DNA of 64,000 nt, from contig JAOTON010001351.1 in assembly GCA_034440635.1 (NCBI GenBank), positions 1,656,001 through 1,720,000 on the forward strand, read 5' to 3'. The position numbers were made by a program, and so were the translations under genes. Source of the DNA: Lepas anatifera (Eukaryota; Arthropoda; Thecostraca; Lepadidae). Shown here piece after piece: positions 1 to 10,171 of the stretch (position 1 is its first letter; the number at the start of each line of letters is the position of its first letter). The notes beneath the pieces were generated by a model. The model did not search any database. It was given only the letters and a program-made list of their open reading frames with translations, and was not told the DNA's origin.

Positions 1-632
1 ACCCGATGGGGTAAGACGCCCCTTTGCAAGCCTCTAGTAAAATCATAATAGTTAGAACATATGATAATTATCAACAATTTCCTTGACTCTATAAGGAAGA
101 TAAATGATCATACTACGACTTGGCATCCAAAGCAGCGCTGTTGGTACCGTGGTTACTCTATAATCCGGATTTCCCTAAACCCTGGGCATCTTACCCAACT
201 CTCCCCTACATATTTTCTCTTAAATATCTTAAATAGCATAAGAATATCATGATTCTTTATGATATTGGCTTCTTTATAAACAGGAGCGTTGCCGTATACA
301 TTTTTTGGTGGGGAATGAGGGTGACCATTGGAGGGAAAAATGTAAGACGAAAACCTTATGATTGTGCGGGAAAAGAGCAATCAAAACAGTTTGCCTACAG
401 TAAGATAAAAACATTTACATAGGTCCACGTTGTTACGTGGGAGAGGCTTCAAAGAGATGGCCGAAATTTTGAGGGGATGTCCCCTGGCTTCAAGATGGAC
501 GCAACCTCTATCCAGAGGTATGCCAACTCGCAAACAATGTTGGTGCCAAAAAGGATCAATTCGGTGACAAAATAGGCAAAATTGTGCACAACTCAGTGCG
601 AAAAGTTGACTTCCAGATTGCCGTTACGTTAT
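1..632. other. No recognisable gene or repeat
   Basis: AT-rich sequence. Only short open frames with no recognisable motif were seen. It ends where the first TTAA-terminated element starts. Confidence 0.5.
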
Positions 633-1472
633 TTAACACGCGCATTGACGGGGGCGCGTACCCGCCCCCATGAGTTTTTCGGAGATAGCAGAAAAACGGC
701 GGCGCGTAGCGCCGCCGTACTTGGCATACCTTTCCCCTCATCATTTTTACAACTTCTGTGACAATTTTAAGGTTAGGTCATCTCAGGTCAGGTCACCAAT
801 ACAAGTCAAGTGACCCGACCTCAAAAAAATTTAAGATAGCATAAGTCGGAGCAGGGTGAACCTATCTGATTGAAACTCATATCACATAATGGCCCTACCA
901 AGTTCTCTTAAATATGTTCCGGTATTTTTTATATCGATGACCTAAGGTCAGGTAAGAGGCCTGACCTCTCCATTGGAAATACATGGGAAAATGGTTTTTA
1001 CGGAATAACTCAGTAACGGATGGTGATAGAGCATTTATTTTAGATGCATTAGACTCGCCTGGGCTTTGTGGTTCTAATGATATGCATTTTATATAATTTG
1101 ACCCTGACCTGACCTCAGGCCAGGTCAAATCCTTGATTTGACCTAGCAAGGTCAAATTATATATCATTAGATTCGGCTTGCTGAGAGGATTCATGTAGTT
1201 TAAGTCGTTTTGCTCTCTCTTTACTTGTTCAGATGTAATGGCCGAAAAACTGAATTTACATGTTATCCCTATGACGGCATGTTTTGACCTCTCGTGACCT
1301 TAAATGTGACCTGACAAAAAAATGGTTAAAATGTTTTCGATGGAGAAGTGGATGGGCAGCCCAACGCCCTTTACCGTTTTTCGCTACCTACCGTGGTTCT
1401 CGAGATCTTAGAGGGGGCGGGTACCATCGTCAATGCGAATGTGGCTCAGACCCCCGTCAATGCGCGTGTTAA
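633..1472 (+). mobile_element. TTAA-terminated, AGGTCA-rich element, copy 1 (type A)
   Basis: The two ends are perfect inverted repeats for 22 bp starting TTAACACGCGCATTGACGGG, with TTAA at both outer edges, as left by piggyBac- or Kolobok-type transposition. The 840-bp interior has no credible ORF, so it is a non-autonomous element (MITE-like). Near the left end (696-718) lies a strong GC-rich hairpin. By eye the body holds about 14 AGGTCA/TGACCT hexamers, where chance would give fewer than one. It serves as the best reference copy for the window. Superfamily assignment is an inference from the TTAA target alone, because the termini do not start with the usual piggyBac CCC. Confidence 0.8.
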
Positions 1473-1622
1473 TATCTAGACAGACTCATCAAGTCTGAAA
1501 AATAATCCACTTCGGTGCTAAACCTAAAATTTTTGGTCCCACAAGTTTGGTTTGAAATCCCGTTGGTGCAACTTCTGCACTTTTTCCGACTTCTTCCCCT
1601 ATCCCAAGTTGTGACACCCGTG

Positions 1623-2655
1623 TTAACCCGCGCCCCACCGGGGTCCGGCGCCATCTTCGCCCAACCGGGGGCATCGATGCCCCCTCTAACTCCGAAAATA
1701 TTGGCGTTAGCGCAAATCTGCAAAGTGTATTGGAAAGCTCGCGTGAATTCAGTAAGAAATTACTTCACATGTTTTAGCGCTGAGGTCAATGGTTTGACCT
1801 CCAGAGGTCAAATTAGGTCAAGATTGGCTATTTTCACTCAAATATGCAATGCTTAAGCAAACTGGGCATTAATGCTCTTATGGAATTAGAGCTATTGAGA
1901 TGTGATAAGTCCATTAGATAGGAAAATGCCAGACCTTTATCCGCTATGTGAAACGTAATGGCCCCCCGCCAGTGGTTTGACCTCCAGAGGTCACCTCGTG
2001 ACCTAATATGACCTGAGGTCACGAGAGGTCAGAAGGTGACCTTGCCGTATATCAAATGAAAGCCAGTGACGAGACATACACGATGGTGTTTGATTTGATT
2101 CAGCGCTCTAGCTTATATATAGGTCAAAAGTTATTGTCAAAATACTGTTTTTGACCCCTGGTGACCTTGGATGACCTTGGAGAGATTAAAGGGTAAATAT
2201 GGCCCCTTGAATCCGTGAAAGGATGTCCAAGGACGCTTCTCTGATCAAGCCGAGCATTTTAAATCGTTTTTGTGACTTTTAGATCATAAGACAGCTTTTC
2301 CCCTTGCATTTTCAATGGGAGAGCTCACCTCGTGACCTGACCTCAGGTTACGAAATAAAAATACCGGATATACACCTTGTAGACCCTGAAGAGGTCATGA
2401 AGTGTAGGAAGTTCCAAATTGATCGACTTCGAAATGTAGCTCTTACAGAGCTCTAAAGTTGAAGTGAGGCGACGTTGGTTGACCTCTCTGGTGACCTGAC
2501 CTTAGGTGACCCGGGGTAAAAAATTCAGGGATGGTGGGAAAATGATGCAGTGAGAGGTAGAGCTCTCAACCGCGGTGCTGCGCCTCGTCGTTTTCTGCTA
2601 TCCCGGAAAAACCTTTGGGGGAGGCCATCGATGCCCCCGGTGGGGCGAGGGTTAA
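1623..2655 (-). mobile_element. TTAA-terminated, AGGTCA-rich element (type B)
   Basis: Ends are inverted: the left reads TTAACCCGCGCCCCACCGGG and the right, reverse-complemented, TTAACCCTCGCCCCACCGGG. The body aligns in reverse orientation with the copy at 22656-23656, including the shared ATCGATG-containing subterminal segment and the stretch around CGACGAGGCGCAGCACCGC. It is rich in AGGTCA/TGACCT. No coding capacity was seen. The spacer 1473-1622 is unassigned. Confidence 0.75.
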
Positions 2656-3300
2656 GATTTGGGTGAATACCTTTGCAGGAACTCATGATAAAGCTTTCAT
2701 TTTGATACCATTACATTTGGATTGTTATTGCCAGTCTATTGATGTGCATATTGACCATGGCTGGAGATCTCTTCTCGATCCAGAGGGTCGTGGGTGGGTT
2801 AACGCTGGCACGACAATACAAGCCCTATACAATGCCTATGGGAGACTCAAAATCCAGCGGGGTCCTGACCCCCTCCCTCCCCGATTTCCACCCATGATAT
2901 TGACTATGCTAGGTTGAATAGTGACCTTGACCCGGCCTTAGGTCAGGAAATTTTTATGTTTTGCCTAGTATACTCACATCATATATCATTAGATTCCCCG
3001 TAACAAGCGGAGGGGAACGGGGCCTAAAAATGATTCCAACTCCACTCTGTCAGGGGCTAGAGTCAAGAAACTCTTACCTCACATGCCACCTTCTTTGACC
3101 TGTCATGACCTCAATACTGACCTGAGCCAAAAAGTGACTAATGTAGTTTCTCCATGAATTTGTATGAGTTATCCCACAATTTTCGCGTTTTTTTCGCTAT
3201 CCCGTATAGGAGCCGAATTCGAGGGGGGTGATTGACCACCCCCACCAGGGCGAAGGTGTCTCGGAGGCCCACCGGGGCAGGTGGCAAAGGAAGTTTTATT
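2656..3300 (+). mobile_element. Partial AGGTCA-rich element with internal insertion
   Basis: The right-hand part matches the right half of the AGGTCA family: a run through TGACCTGTCATGACCTCAAT, then a Cys-free non-coding tail with a GC-rich subterminal region at 3215-3290. The segment at about 2763-2900 looks inserted, because similar strings (TTGACCATG and TTGACTATG) flank it. A left terminus is not visible. Confidence 0.5.
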
Positions 3301-3461
3301 ATGGATTTTGAGCTGAGATAGCACTCTTGTAGAGCGTATCGACGCCCCCGCGAAAGGATTAGGCGCCCACCTATTTGAGACCTATTTGAACCAAAGATTT
3401 CCCAGCACTTCTGCCACGAGACAGAATGATCAATTTAGCAAGAAAAGATCAAATGCTGGCA

Positions 3462-3640
3462 ATCCGTCAACACTCAGCAGCCATCACCGATCACTCAGCA
3501 ACCATCAACGATTACTCAGCAACCATCACCGATCACTCAGCAACCATCACCGATCACTCAGCAACCATCACCGATCACTCAGCAACCATCACCGATCACT
3601 CAGAAGCCATCATCGATCACTCAGAAGCCATCCAGTATCA
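3462..3640 (+). repeat. 21-bp minisatellite
   Basis: Direct tandem copies of a 21-bp unit, CAGCAACCATCACCGATCAC plus T, near-perfect in the middle and decaying at both ends (CAGAAGCCATCATCGATCAC at the right). Because 21 is a multiple of three, two plus-strand frames remain open over the array, giving repetitive SLSNHHR-like and SATITDH-like peptides. These are consequences of the repeat and not evidence for a gene. Confidence 0.85.
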
Positions 3641-3877
3641 TCACTCCCATCAGTTGCAATTTGCCACCAAATGGGCATAATTCCCGAAATCATTTAGCAA
3701 GACAATGCCTTGAACACCCCTTCAGTCCATGAGCCCAAGAGGTGAATCTAGGGCTTCAATCCGGTCATGCGCCCGAGCCTCCAAAGTGGTTGTGTCCTCT
3801 AACTTCGAACGATGTTTGTAAACTTGTTCTTGAAAAAAGTATTTATCGGCTTAACCAATTTGCTCCCCTTCCCGTTA

Positions 3878-3898
3878 GTCTGGATCCGCCCCTGGCGC
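3878..3898 (-). mobile_element. hAT-like terminus (fragment)
   Basis: Reverse complement reads CCAGGGGCGGATCCAGAC, resembling the CAGGGGCG-type ends of hAT transposons. A similar end (CCAGGGGCGGATCTAGG) occurs at 61869. The partner terminus was not identified, so only a fragment is claimed. Confidence 0.35.
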
Positions 3899-3909
3899 GC
3901 CCTACTCAC

Positions 3910-4122
3910 CGTCGGGACGTCTCAGGCAGCGCAGGACAGTTCTCAGCCTCTCCATCTCGCCGCTGGGGCAGCCGTGCGCTGGTTCCTCCGTCGCAGCCGC
4001 TGCGGCAATGTCCTGCAGCATCAGGGTCGGGGCCGGCGGCGCCACGCGAGCCACCACGACGCATGTGCGATTGGCGACCCCCAGTTCACCACAACGATGG
4101 CCGCCAATCGTTACCGTGGTGT
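3910..4122 (-). CDS. Candidate internal coding exon, unknown product
   Basis: On the minus strand a 213-nt open segment is bounded by a CTGTAAAG acceptor after a C/T-rich tract and a consensus donor, G|GTGAGT, at 3909-3904. Both boundaries are phase 1, giving a symmetric 1-1 exon, which is common for extracellular modules. The peptide has about 70 residues with four cysteines (in HRCGELG, NRTCVVV, HGCPSG, VLRCLR), an N-glycosylation-type NRT site and an alanine-rich middle. GC content is clearly above the surroundings. No neighbouring exon was found and the protein family is not recognised. A chance ORF in a GC-rich repeat is the alternative. Confidence 0.4.
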
Positions 4123-4797
4123 CTTTACAGAGGGGGCTGTTCACATATGACACAGCCACCGAAGGCAGAGGGGTCTGGCATTTTCTCACTTTTTTTGACA
4201 AAGGGGGAGGGGTCTGGCCTTTTCTGCGATTTTCTGAAGAGGGGGGAAACATGAGCTGTCGTGGATTTTTTTATGGAGCTTGAATTGCGCAGGCCAAGAA
4301 AAATTGACGAGCGGGTGCTTCAAAGTTCAAATATAAAATAATTGTAGTATGGCACCAGTTCTGGCTTAAGACGTATTCTAAGATTGTTCTGGCAGTTATG
4401 TTGCCACGTACCGTCATACAATGTTAAAAACCACAAACGGCTGCAGCCGGTGGCTGTGTTTTTTCCTCCAACAAAATAGCACGGGGCCGCAAGCTATCGT
4501 TCCGGTTTCTTCATGTGTGATTTTTATTTTCACGGCACCATTTATGCCATTAGCTACTATTATTTTGCATATAGTTTCTTTTTTGTTGTCAATTGGCTAC
4601 TTCTAAATAGGGGTCCCGCCACAGGCTCGAGAGTGGACGGACGGCCAAATTTTTTTGGGCCCCTTCAACTTTGGGCCCCCTGGCAGGAAGTGGCCACCCA
4701 CAGAAAAAGTATGCTCATTATATGGATCAGCACAACATGACTTTTCCAAAAGTACCTCGTATTGTTCTCTGGCATCCTAACCAAATAAATCTCACAC
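4123..4797. other. No recognisable gene
   Basis: Mixed-composition sequence with short open frames only. G-rich and C-rich runs around 4160-4250 look like decayed repeat ends but could not be assigned. Confidence 0.4.
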
Positions 4798-4929
4798 CTG
4801 TGGGGGTATTTGAGCATCCCCTCGGGTTTTTCCGGCGGCACCAAAACAACAGTGGTGCGAAGCGCCGCCGTACTTGGTACACCTTATTCTTGATCGTTTC
4901 CGCAACTTTTCCCAGAATTTTAACCCATT
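4798..4929 (+). mobile_element. Left-end fragment of an AGGTCA-family element
   Basis: Contains the family's subterminal GGTTTTTCCGG segment, the hairpin region (GTGCGAAGCGCCGCCGTAC) and the following TTGGTACACCTTATTCTTGA run. It stops abruptly at the inverted-repeat MITE that starts at 4930. No continuation of the element was found beyond 5305. Confidence 0.55.
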
Positions 4930-5305
4930 AACGCCCAGCGGGTCATTTTTGTCCTCTGACTTTGACAGGCTGCAGAATCGGTACCAGTGAAGTGATTTTC
5001 ATGTTTATGATATGGATGTGTGTTTCAGAGCGTCGAAAAGCTGGAAAAATGCATTTAAAAATTCTATGTTTTTATGGGACGATTTTGGTGGAACTTATTT
5101 TGGCGAGGTTTTGGTCAACGTGAGATAGCTTTGCAAATTTTGTTTTTTGCAATAACATATGGAAAGCTGAAAATGGTTTGCATGATTGACATTAAGCCAA
5201 GACCACTAGGTGTCAGATGGTGAAGAAACAGTAAGATTTTCTTGAACGGCATTGCCATGAGACATCATCAAATATGAAGAGGACAAAAATGACCCGCTGG
5301 GCGTT
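4930..5305. mobile_element. 376-bp MITE with 27-bp perfect inverted ends
   Basis: 4930-4956 and 5279-5305 are perfect inverted repeats of 27 bp beginning AACGCCCAGCGGGTCATTTT. The interior has no coding potential. A decayed relative with one good end lies at 7023-7172. Immediate flanks give no convincing target-site duplication, so the superfamily is open. Confidence 0.85.
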
Positions 5306-7022
5306 GCGGACATCTGCGGGCCGCTGAAATTGAGGAAAAGGATGTGTCCTGTCCTCCCGTCTGGTGTGTTAGGTGCATAATGTTACCTAGAGGGAAGGGA
5401 GGCATTGTGGGTCCTGCGAATTCAGAGTTGCCAGTTTAGAGATTTTTCATCAAATCTGAAGATTTTTTAGTGCAATGTCGATACGCGTGGAAACTTTGAA
5501 GTTCATGAAATGCTTCCTACCTTTCGGGGTCTGTCTTATTTTGGGAATGATTATCACATATTTTTTAACGAAAACATGCAAGATGGTTCCAGTATTTTGT
5601 GAAGGCGTTATTAAATACAATTTTCAGGGATTTTGAAAACTTATCGAAATATTAGCATTGACTTCACTGTTAAGCGAGCAGAGCCTTGTCTTTTCCCTTG
5701 ATGGATTGCGTGTGGTGGATAGAGAGTACACGCAACAGTAGCGAATTGAGGACTTCATTGGGTGTTTGGGGGGGTTAGGGTTCTAGAGCCTCCCCGCCAT
5801 TGCCTCGGAACAGCCCTGAGTAATGCATTTACTATAGGCACACTGACATTTCGGTGGGGGGGGGGCTTGAGCCTTCCTAGCGCCCCTCTGTCCACTACTG
5901 ATTGAAAGCCAATGACCAGCTGGCAAAATGAGTTGGAAATTATCGCGGCCGCCGCGCTGGTTTGTTGTGACAAGATGGTGCAGTGTAAAACGTCCGGAGC
6001 AGTATAAGATTGTTGAATGCATGGGAAGTTCTAGAACTTCGGTCTAAAACGCAACTAGCGCTATTGCCGCTTAGTTCTAGTCAAGTGAAACTACCATGAG
6101 TGAACATCCCGGGAGTTAGGAGGAGGGGTCAAGACCCACCTGGATTTTGGTCTCCCACAGATTTTGCCTAGGGAATGGATTGCAGTGCCAGCGTTAAGCC
6201 ATCCAGAACCTCTCCTGGATCGAGAAGGAATCTTGGAGACATCCTTGGAGACATAAATACATCGAGAGCATAGTTGTTAGCAATGCCACAGATCAAATAT
6301 TTTGCAGGAAAAGAAGCAAAATAAGTTGTTTTAAGTGCGCAAGATAGCGTAGCGGATCAGGTGCATATCATGATTATGCCATCACAAAATATATTAGTCA
6401 TGAGGGTGAGAAATATGATGAGCTGACCGGCGTTACAATGACCAGCGGCGTGGCTGGAAATGTGGAGGTTCACATTGATGCAACAATGGAGCGCGCTACT
6501 TTCTCCAAAGAAAAGTTGGGAAGATGGAAATGGAACCGTTTGGAGATTTGGAGATTAATCAAGCAAATGTACACCGCGTGGGGGAGATAACGGACTGAGT
6601 TGTCAAAACTTTTCACCTGTATGCTGAATATTACGATTACTCGTTGAAAGCTCAGTGAGTATCAGTCAACAAGTTTTGGAGGCGGAGGAGGAAGGGGGTA
6701 GAGATAAAAGAAGCGGTTTCCCAAAACCTTTGATATTCACCAAAATTCTTAAAATACTATGATGTTCACAATTTTAGTCTTTCCCATGCAAATCATCAGT
6801 CTAGATTAACCACTATTGTATACTATTTGCAAATATGCAGTTAGTGTTGTCTATAATTAAACCTTAAGAGCATAAAACTGTCTAAACATTTTACTATGGC
6901 CAACATACAAGACGAAATAAAATTACTTCACACAGCTGCAGTAAAAGCGATGCACATTGGGCCGCTGAGTTGCGGTGACTGCGCCGCCCGGGAGCCGGCC
7001 GCGTCGTGCCAGCCGATGTCCC
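5306..7022. other. No recognisable gene
   Basis: Unassigned sequence. Poly-G runs at about 5767-5774 and 5853-5863 are the only low-complexity features noticed. Confidence 0.4.
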
Positions 7023-7172
7023 AAACGCCCAGCGGGTCATTTTTGTCCGGTGCCATATCTCAGAATCTAAAAGTGGTATCGGTTTAAAACTTTCGGAACA
7101 TCTTATTTGGCATATTCTAAACATAGGAAAACATTTGTTTTGCCAATTTGAAAGCTGGAAGTAGGTGCGGGC
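7023..7172 (+). mobile_element. Decayed relative of the 4930-5305 MITE
   Basis: Starts with AACGCCCAGCGGGTCATTTT as in the intact MITE, and ends near GCGGGCGTTA, a degraded version of the opposite end. The interior differs and is shorter, about 150 bp. Confidence 0.55.
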
Positions 7173-7183
7173 GTTAATGAGTT

Positions 7184-7320
7184 AAGGTCAGGTCATCTCA
7201 GGTCAGGTAACCAGTCCAGGTCAAGTGACCTCGCCTCCAAAAAAGTTTAAGCTAGCATAAGTAAAAAAATGTCAATCTATCAAACTGAAACCCATATTAG
7301 TCCAATCAAGTTACGGCTGA
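7184..7320 (+). mobile_element. Left-part fragment of an AGGTCA-family element
   Basis: GGTCAGGTCATCTCAGGTCA followed by the CAAGTGACCTCGCCTCC and AGCATAAGT blocks matches copy 1 from about 772 to 895. No ends are present. Confidence 0.6.
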
Positions 7321-8985
7321 ACCTGGACATGTTCCCTTTTCATTCGCCACTCTCATTTCAGGACACAGAATAGTAAGGTGAACCTAGGACTGTAGCCGTT
7401 TCAACCTCGGACCGTGGGGTACGGGCAGCAGGGGTGTAAACTGCACGTGCAGAAATGGACCAATACATATCCGGGTGAGAGAAAATCATCCACAGCAGTT
7501 ACTTGGAATTCACTAAATTGGAGATTTAACTTCATGCGCATTACAAGGGTACCACCCGAACCACCGCCGAACCTCAATGCTTGTAATCGTACATTGCACG
7601 CGCACTATGCACGCGCAAAGTACAAAAATGACATTTTTAGGCTAATGTGACCCTCTTTACGTAGCTCTGGAGCAAAAGACATGGGGCGCAGGTGCGATGT
7701 AACTTAGCCTCTTACGTTGGCCAACATGTTAGCCGTACGCATGCATGCGTAGGATGATGTCGAAAGACAGTTTTGTGAGCTCGAGCCAGAAAAGTATTTT
7801 TGGTCTGAGATCCTCTGCTTAAAAATATGCCCTTTCGAGCCGATAGCTGTACTCCTATATGTGCCACACTAACGCAATTTCCGAATAATAGTAAGCCAGA
7901 CCAGAACTCTTTGTGGTGCTATTTGCGTCGCAGCTCGTGCTCCGTGTACTCTCTAGCACGTGCAGTTGTGCCCCAACCAAAAAACGTGTGACATTGCTTT
8001 CTTTGTGACCACATAACCTAAATTTGATCCATAACAACAAGTAATCCTGTTGTAGAAGGCATATAACATGATTTAGTTGTCCAGAAAGTGGTATATAGAT
8101 TGAACGGTTGTGATAGCAGTTACGCCAATATGTTCAAAATGCCTCCAGTACGGCGAAATCTTAATTTCTCCCCAATGGTGCTTGCCGGTACAGCTACCCT
8201 TCATGAGTTACAATTGTTGTACCTAACATGAAAATTCCTTCAGTTACTAATCTAATTAAATTCTCGCACGTGTCCATCGCCTCAGAGGTGTTAGGTGTCG
8301 GTGTTTATACGGTGGTGCCGTGGTGCCTCTGAGCCGGTATGGCATCTCCAGTTTTTTTCTATAGAACGGCTCATTTTCACTGGCCCTATTTACATCACAT
8401 AACTTCTCTAAACCCATTTGATGCGTACGTAATGATGGCCAAAGGCAGTAGGTGAGTCATTTCTGATTTGTGCGTTATGGCTGACATGTGTAAAACCTGT
8501 CACGCGACGGAGTATTAACATGTTCGCCAATAGTCAAGAGGAGACGTATATTGTGGAGTGTTTGATTCTTGATGTGCTCCTGAAACAAAACTAGGCTCAG
8601 AGGCTCTGGGCATCATCTGGTTTCATCCTTTGGTGAATCTGTGGAAAAAAGTGATTTTTATTTTACTAAGAGGTCCATTTGCTCTCAGTCCGCGTGCAAG
8701 CAATGCAAGCCTCTTTTGGCTAGATAGGGGGGGTAGGGCACTATCGCTTAAATTGTACAGCAGAATCTTGATTTTAGTGATAATGCGAAACAAACTTAAG
8801 CGAAATTTAATCATTACGGAGGAAACACCGTCAACACGGCAATCGTAATTACTTTTTAGCGTAAATGAGTTTTATATCATCACGATTCACGACAACCATA
8901 CGGGAAATAGGCTTTAAAAGCTGTTCGTAATATTTTGTCAGCAGTTGTTATCTGAAAAATAATTACAACTATTACACGACATTTG
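7321..8985. other. No recognisable gene
   Basis: Unique-looking sequence with only short open frames. No splice-bounded coding segment was convincing. Confidence 0.4.
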
Positions 8986-10048
8986 CTAATCTTCTTTAAC
9001 AGTTATGGTATTCATGCAATTGCTGTTGCATTCACATGACGGCGAGTAGCTGAGTTGGTATTTGTTGCAGCTGCAGCGAGCCAGGCAGCCTATCACACCC
9101 TTGCAGCTGATCACCTTGAGAATATTATCGGGTGCTGGTGGCAGAGTGGTGCATAAGGGTGTGGTCGTGTTTCCTTTATTTCTCCATACCATTAGCCTCG
9201 ACTTTCTTCACTTTCGCACCACTGTCTGCACTGGAGATACACGCGGCGAGCATGGTATTTGGCTGCAGCAGGGGTCGGGGTTAAATCCTTTGCAGTGACG
9301 GGACACTTGCTTTTGAATGCCGTTTGTGGATGTTTCCAGTATCGTAGATTGTTTAGAGTTTCGGTCGGTTTTCCTCCAAGTATTACCTTCAACGCTTCCA
9401 CTCCCGCAACTTCAATTTCTTCTTTGGTGGCAACAGTACAGTGAAATGTCTGGGGCAATTTCGACAAACTTAGAATTTTGCAGCTCTCGTATCCCAGCCG
9501 TTTTTCCAGTCCCATATATCCTTGATGTTGTGTTGCATCCAGTAAATACATGAGAAAGAAGTATGGTACAGCAAATGGCTGGTCCTAGCATAGTCTGTAT
9601 TTATAAACGTTTGAAATGACGTTAAATTTGTCAGAGGTGTGCATGTAAGTTTCATTTGATTAACTGTTGATGTAGTGAAGTAGCATTACCAAAGATCTGT
9701 GTTGTCACCGACTGATGTCCACGAACTCGTTGCTGCTTAAAATCAGAGACATACATTCCCAGTCTGCATCGCCCTCCGCCTCATAGACCTCTATAGCGGA
9801 GTCCCTCAGACGGTCTTGTAACAATTTATAAGAATATTCGTTTTGGGATGCGGCAATGAAACTAACGGCGTTGGTGGTAGGGATGTTGCATCAACTGTTA
9901 TGTCCACGCTGCGACGTTTGTTGGGCCTGCTACTCCTTAATTGCGTGATTGTTTCCGTGGACGGGTCAGAGTTATAACCATCGAAAACCACAGCTGCGCT
10001 TGAGCCATAGCGGCAAAGAACATATTCGCCATAGATATTAATAATCAC
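8986..10048 (-). pseudogene. Remnant of a multicopy PIN/FEN-like, Cys-rich protein gene
   Basis: Successive minus-strand frames read as one decayed protein. 10048-9806 gives YGSSAAVVFDGYNSDPSTE and a basic stretch. About 9815-9710 gives EAEGDAD (9782-9762) and then, after a frame change, VGDNTDL (9712-9692). 9551-9192 gives TFHCTVATKEEI, an LNNLRY motif and a TPTPAAAKYHARRVYLQ segment. 9192-8986 gives PAPDNILKVISC followed by a Cys-rich tail with about eight cysteines. From memory this order matches a widespread uncharacterised invertebrate family, whose paired acidic motifs resemble XPG/FEN/PIN nuclease cores (inference). At least four frameshifts or stops separate the pieces, so it is not functional here. 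The family behaves like a mobile-element-linked ORF. Confidence 0.6.
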
Positions 10049-10171
10049 TCCGTTTATCGTTTTTCGCTACCTTGCCTGGTTCTCGAGATCTAAGGGTATT
10101 ATGAGATCTAAGGGGTACCCGCCCCCCGTCAAAGCGAAGGTGGCCCTGACCGCCGTCAATGCACGTGTTAA
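10046..10171 (+). mobile_element. Right-end fragment of a type A TTAA element
   Basis: CGTTTTTCGCTACCTTGCCT, CGAGATCTAAG, CCGTCAATGCACGTGTTAA correspond to the last 120 bp of copy 1. TTAA lies at 10168-10171. The rest of the element is missing; the fragment abuts the decayed protein gene. Confidence 0.65.

Noticed and set aside
3742..4254. 170-codon plus-strand ORF over the same region as the minus-strand exon
   Set aside because: No splice or start context; the minus strand offers better boundaries and symmetric phase.
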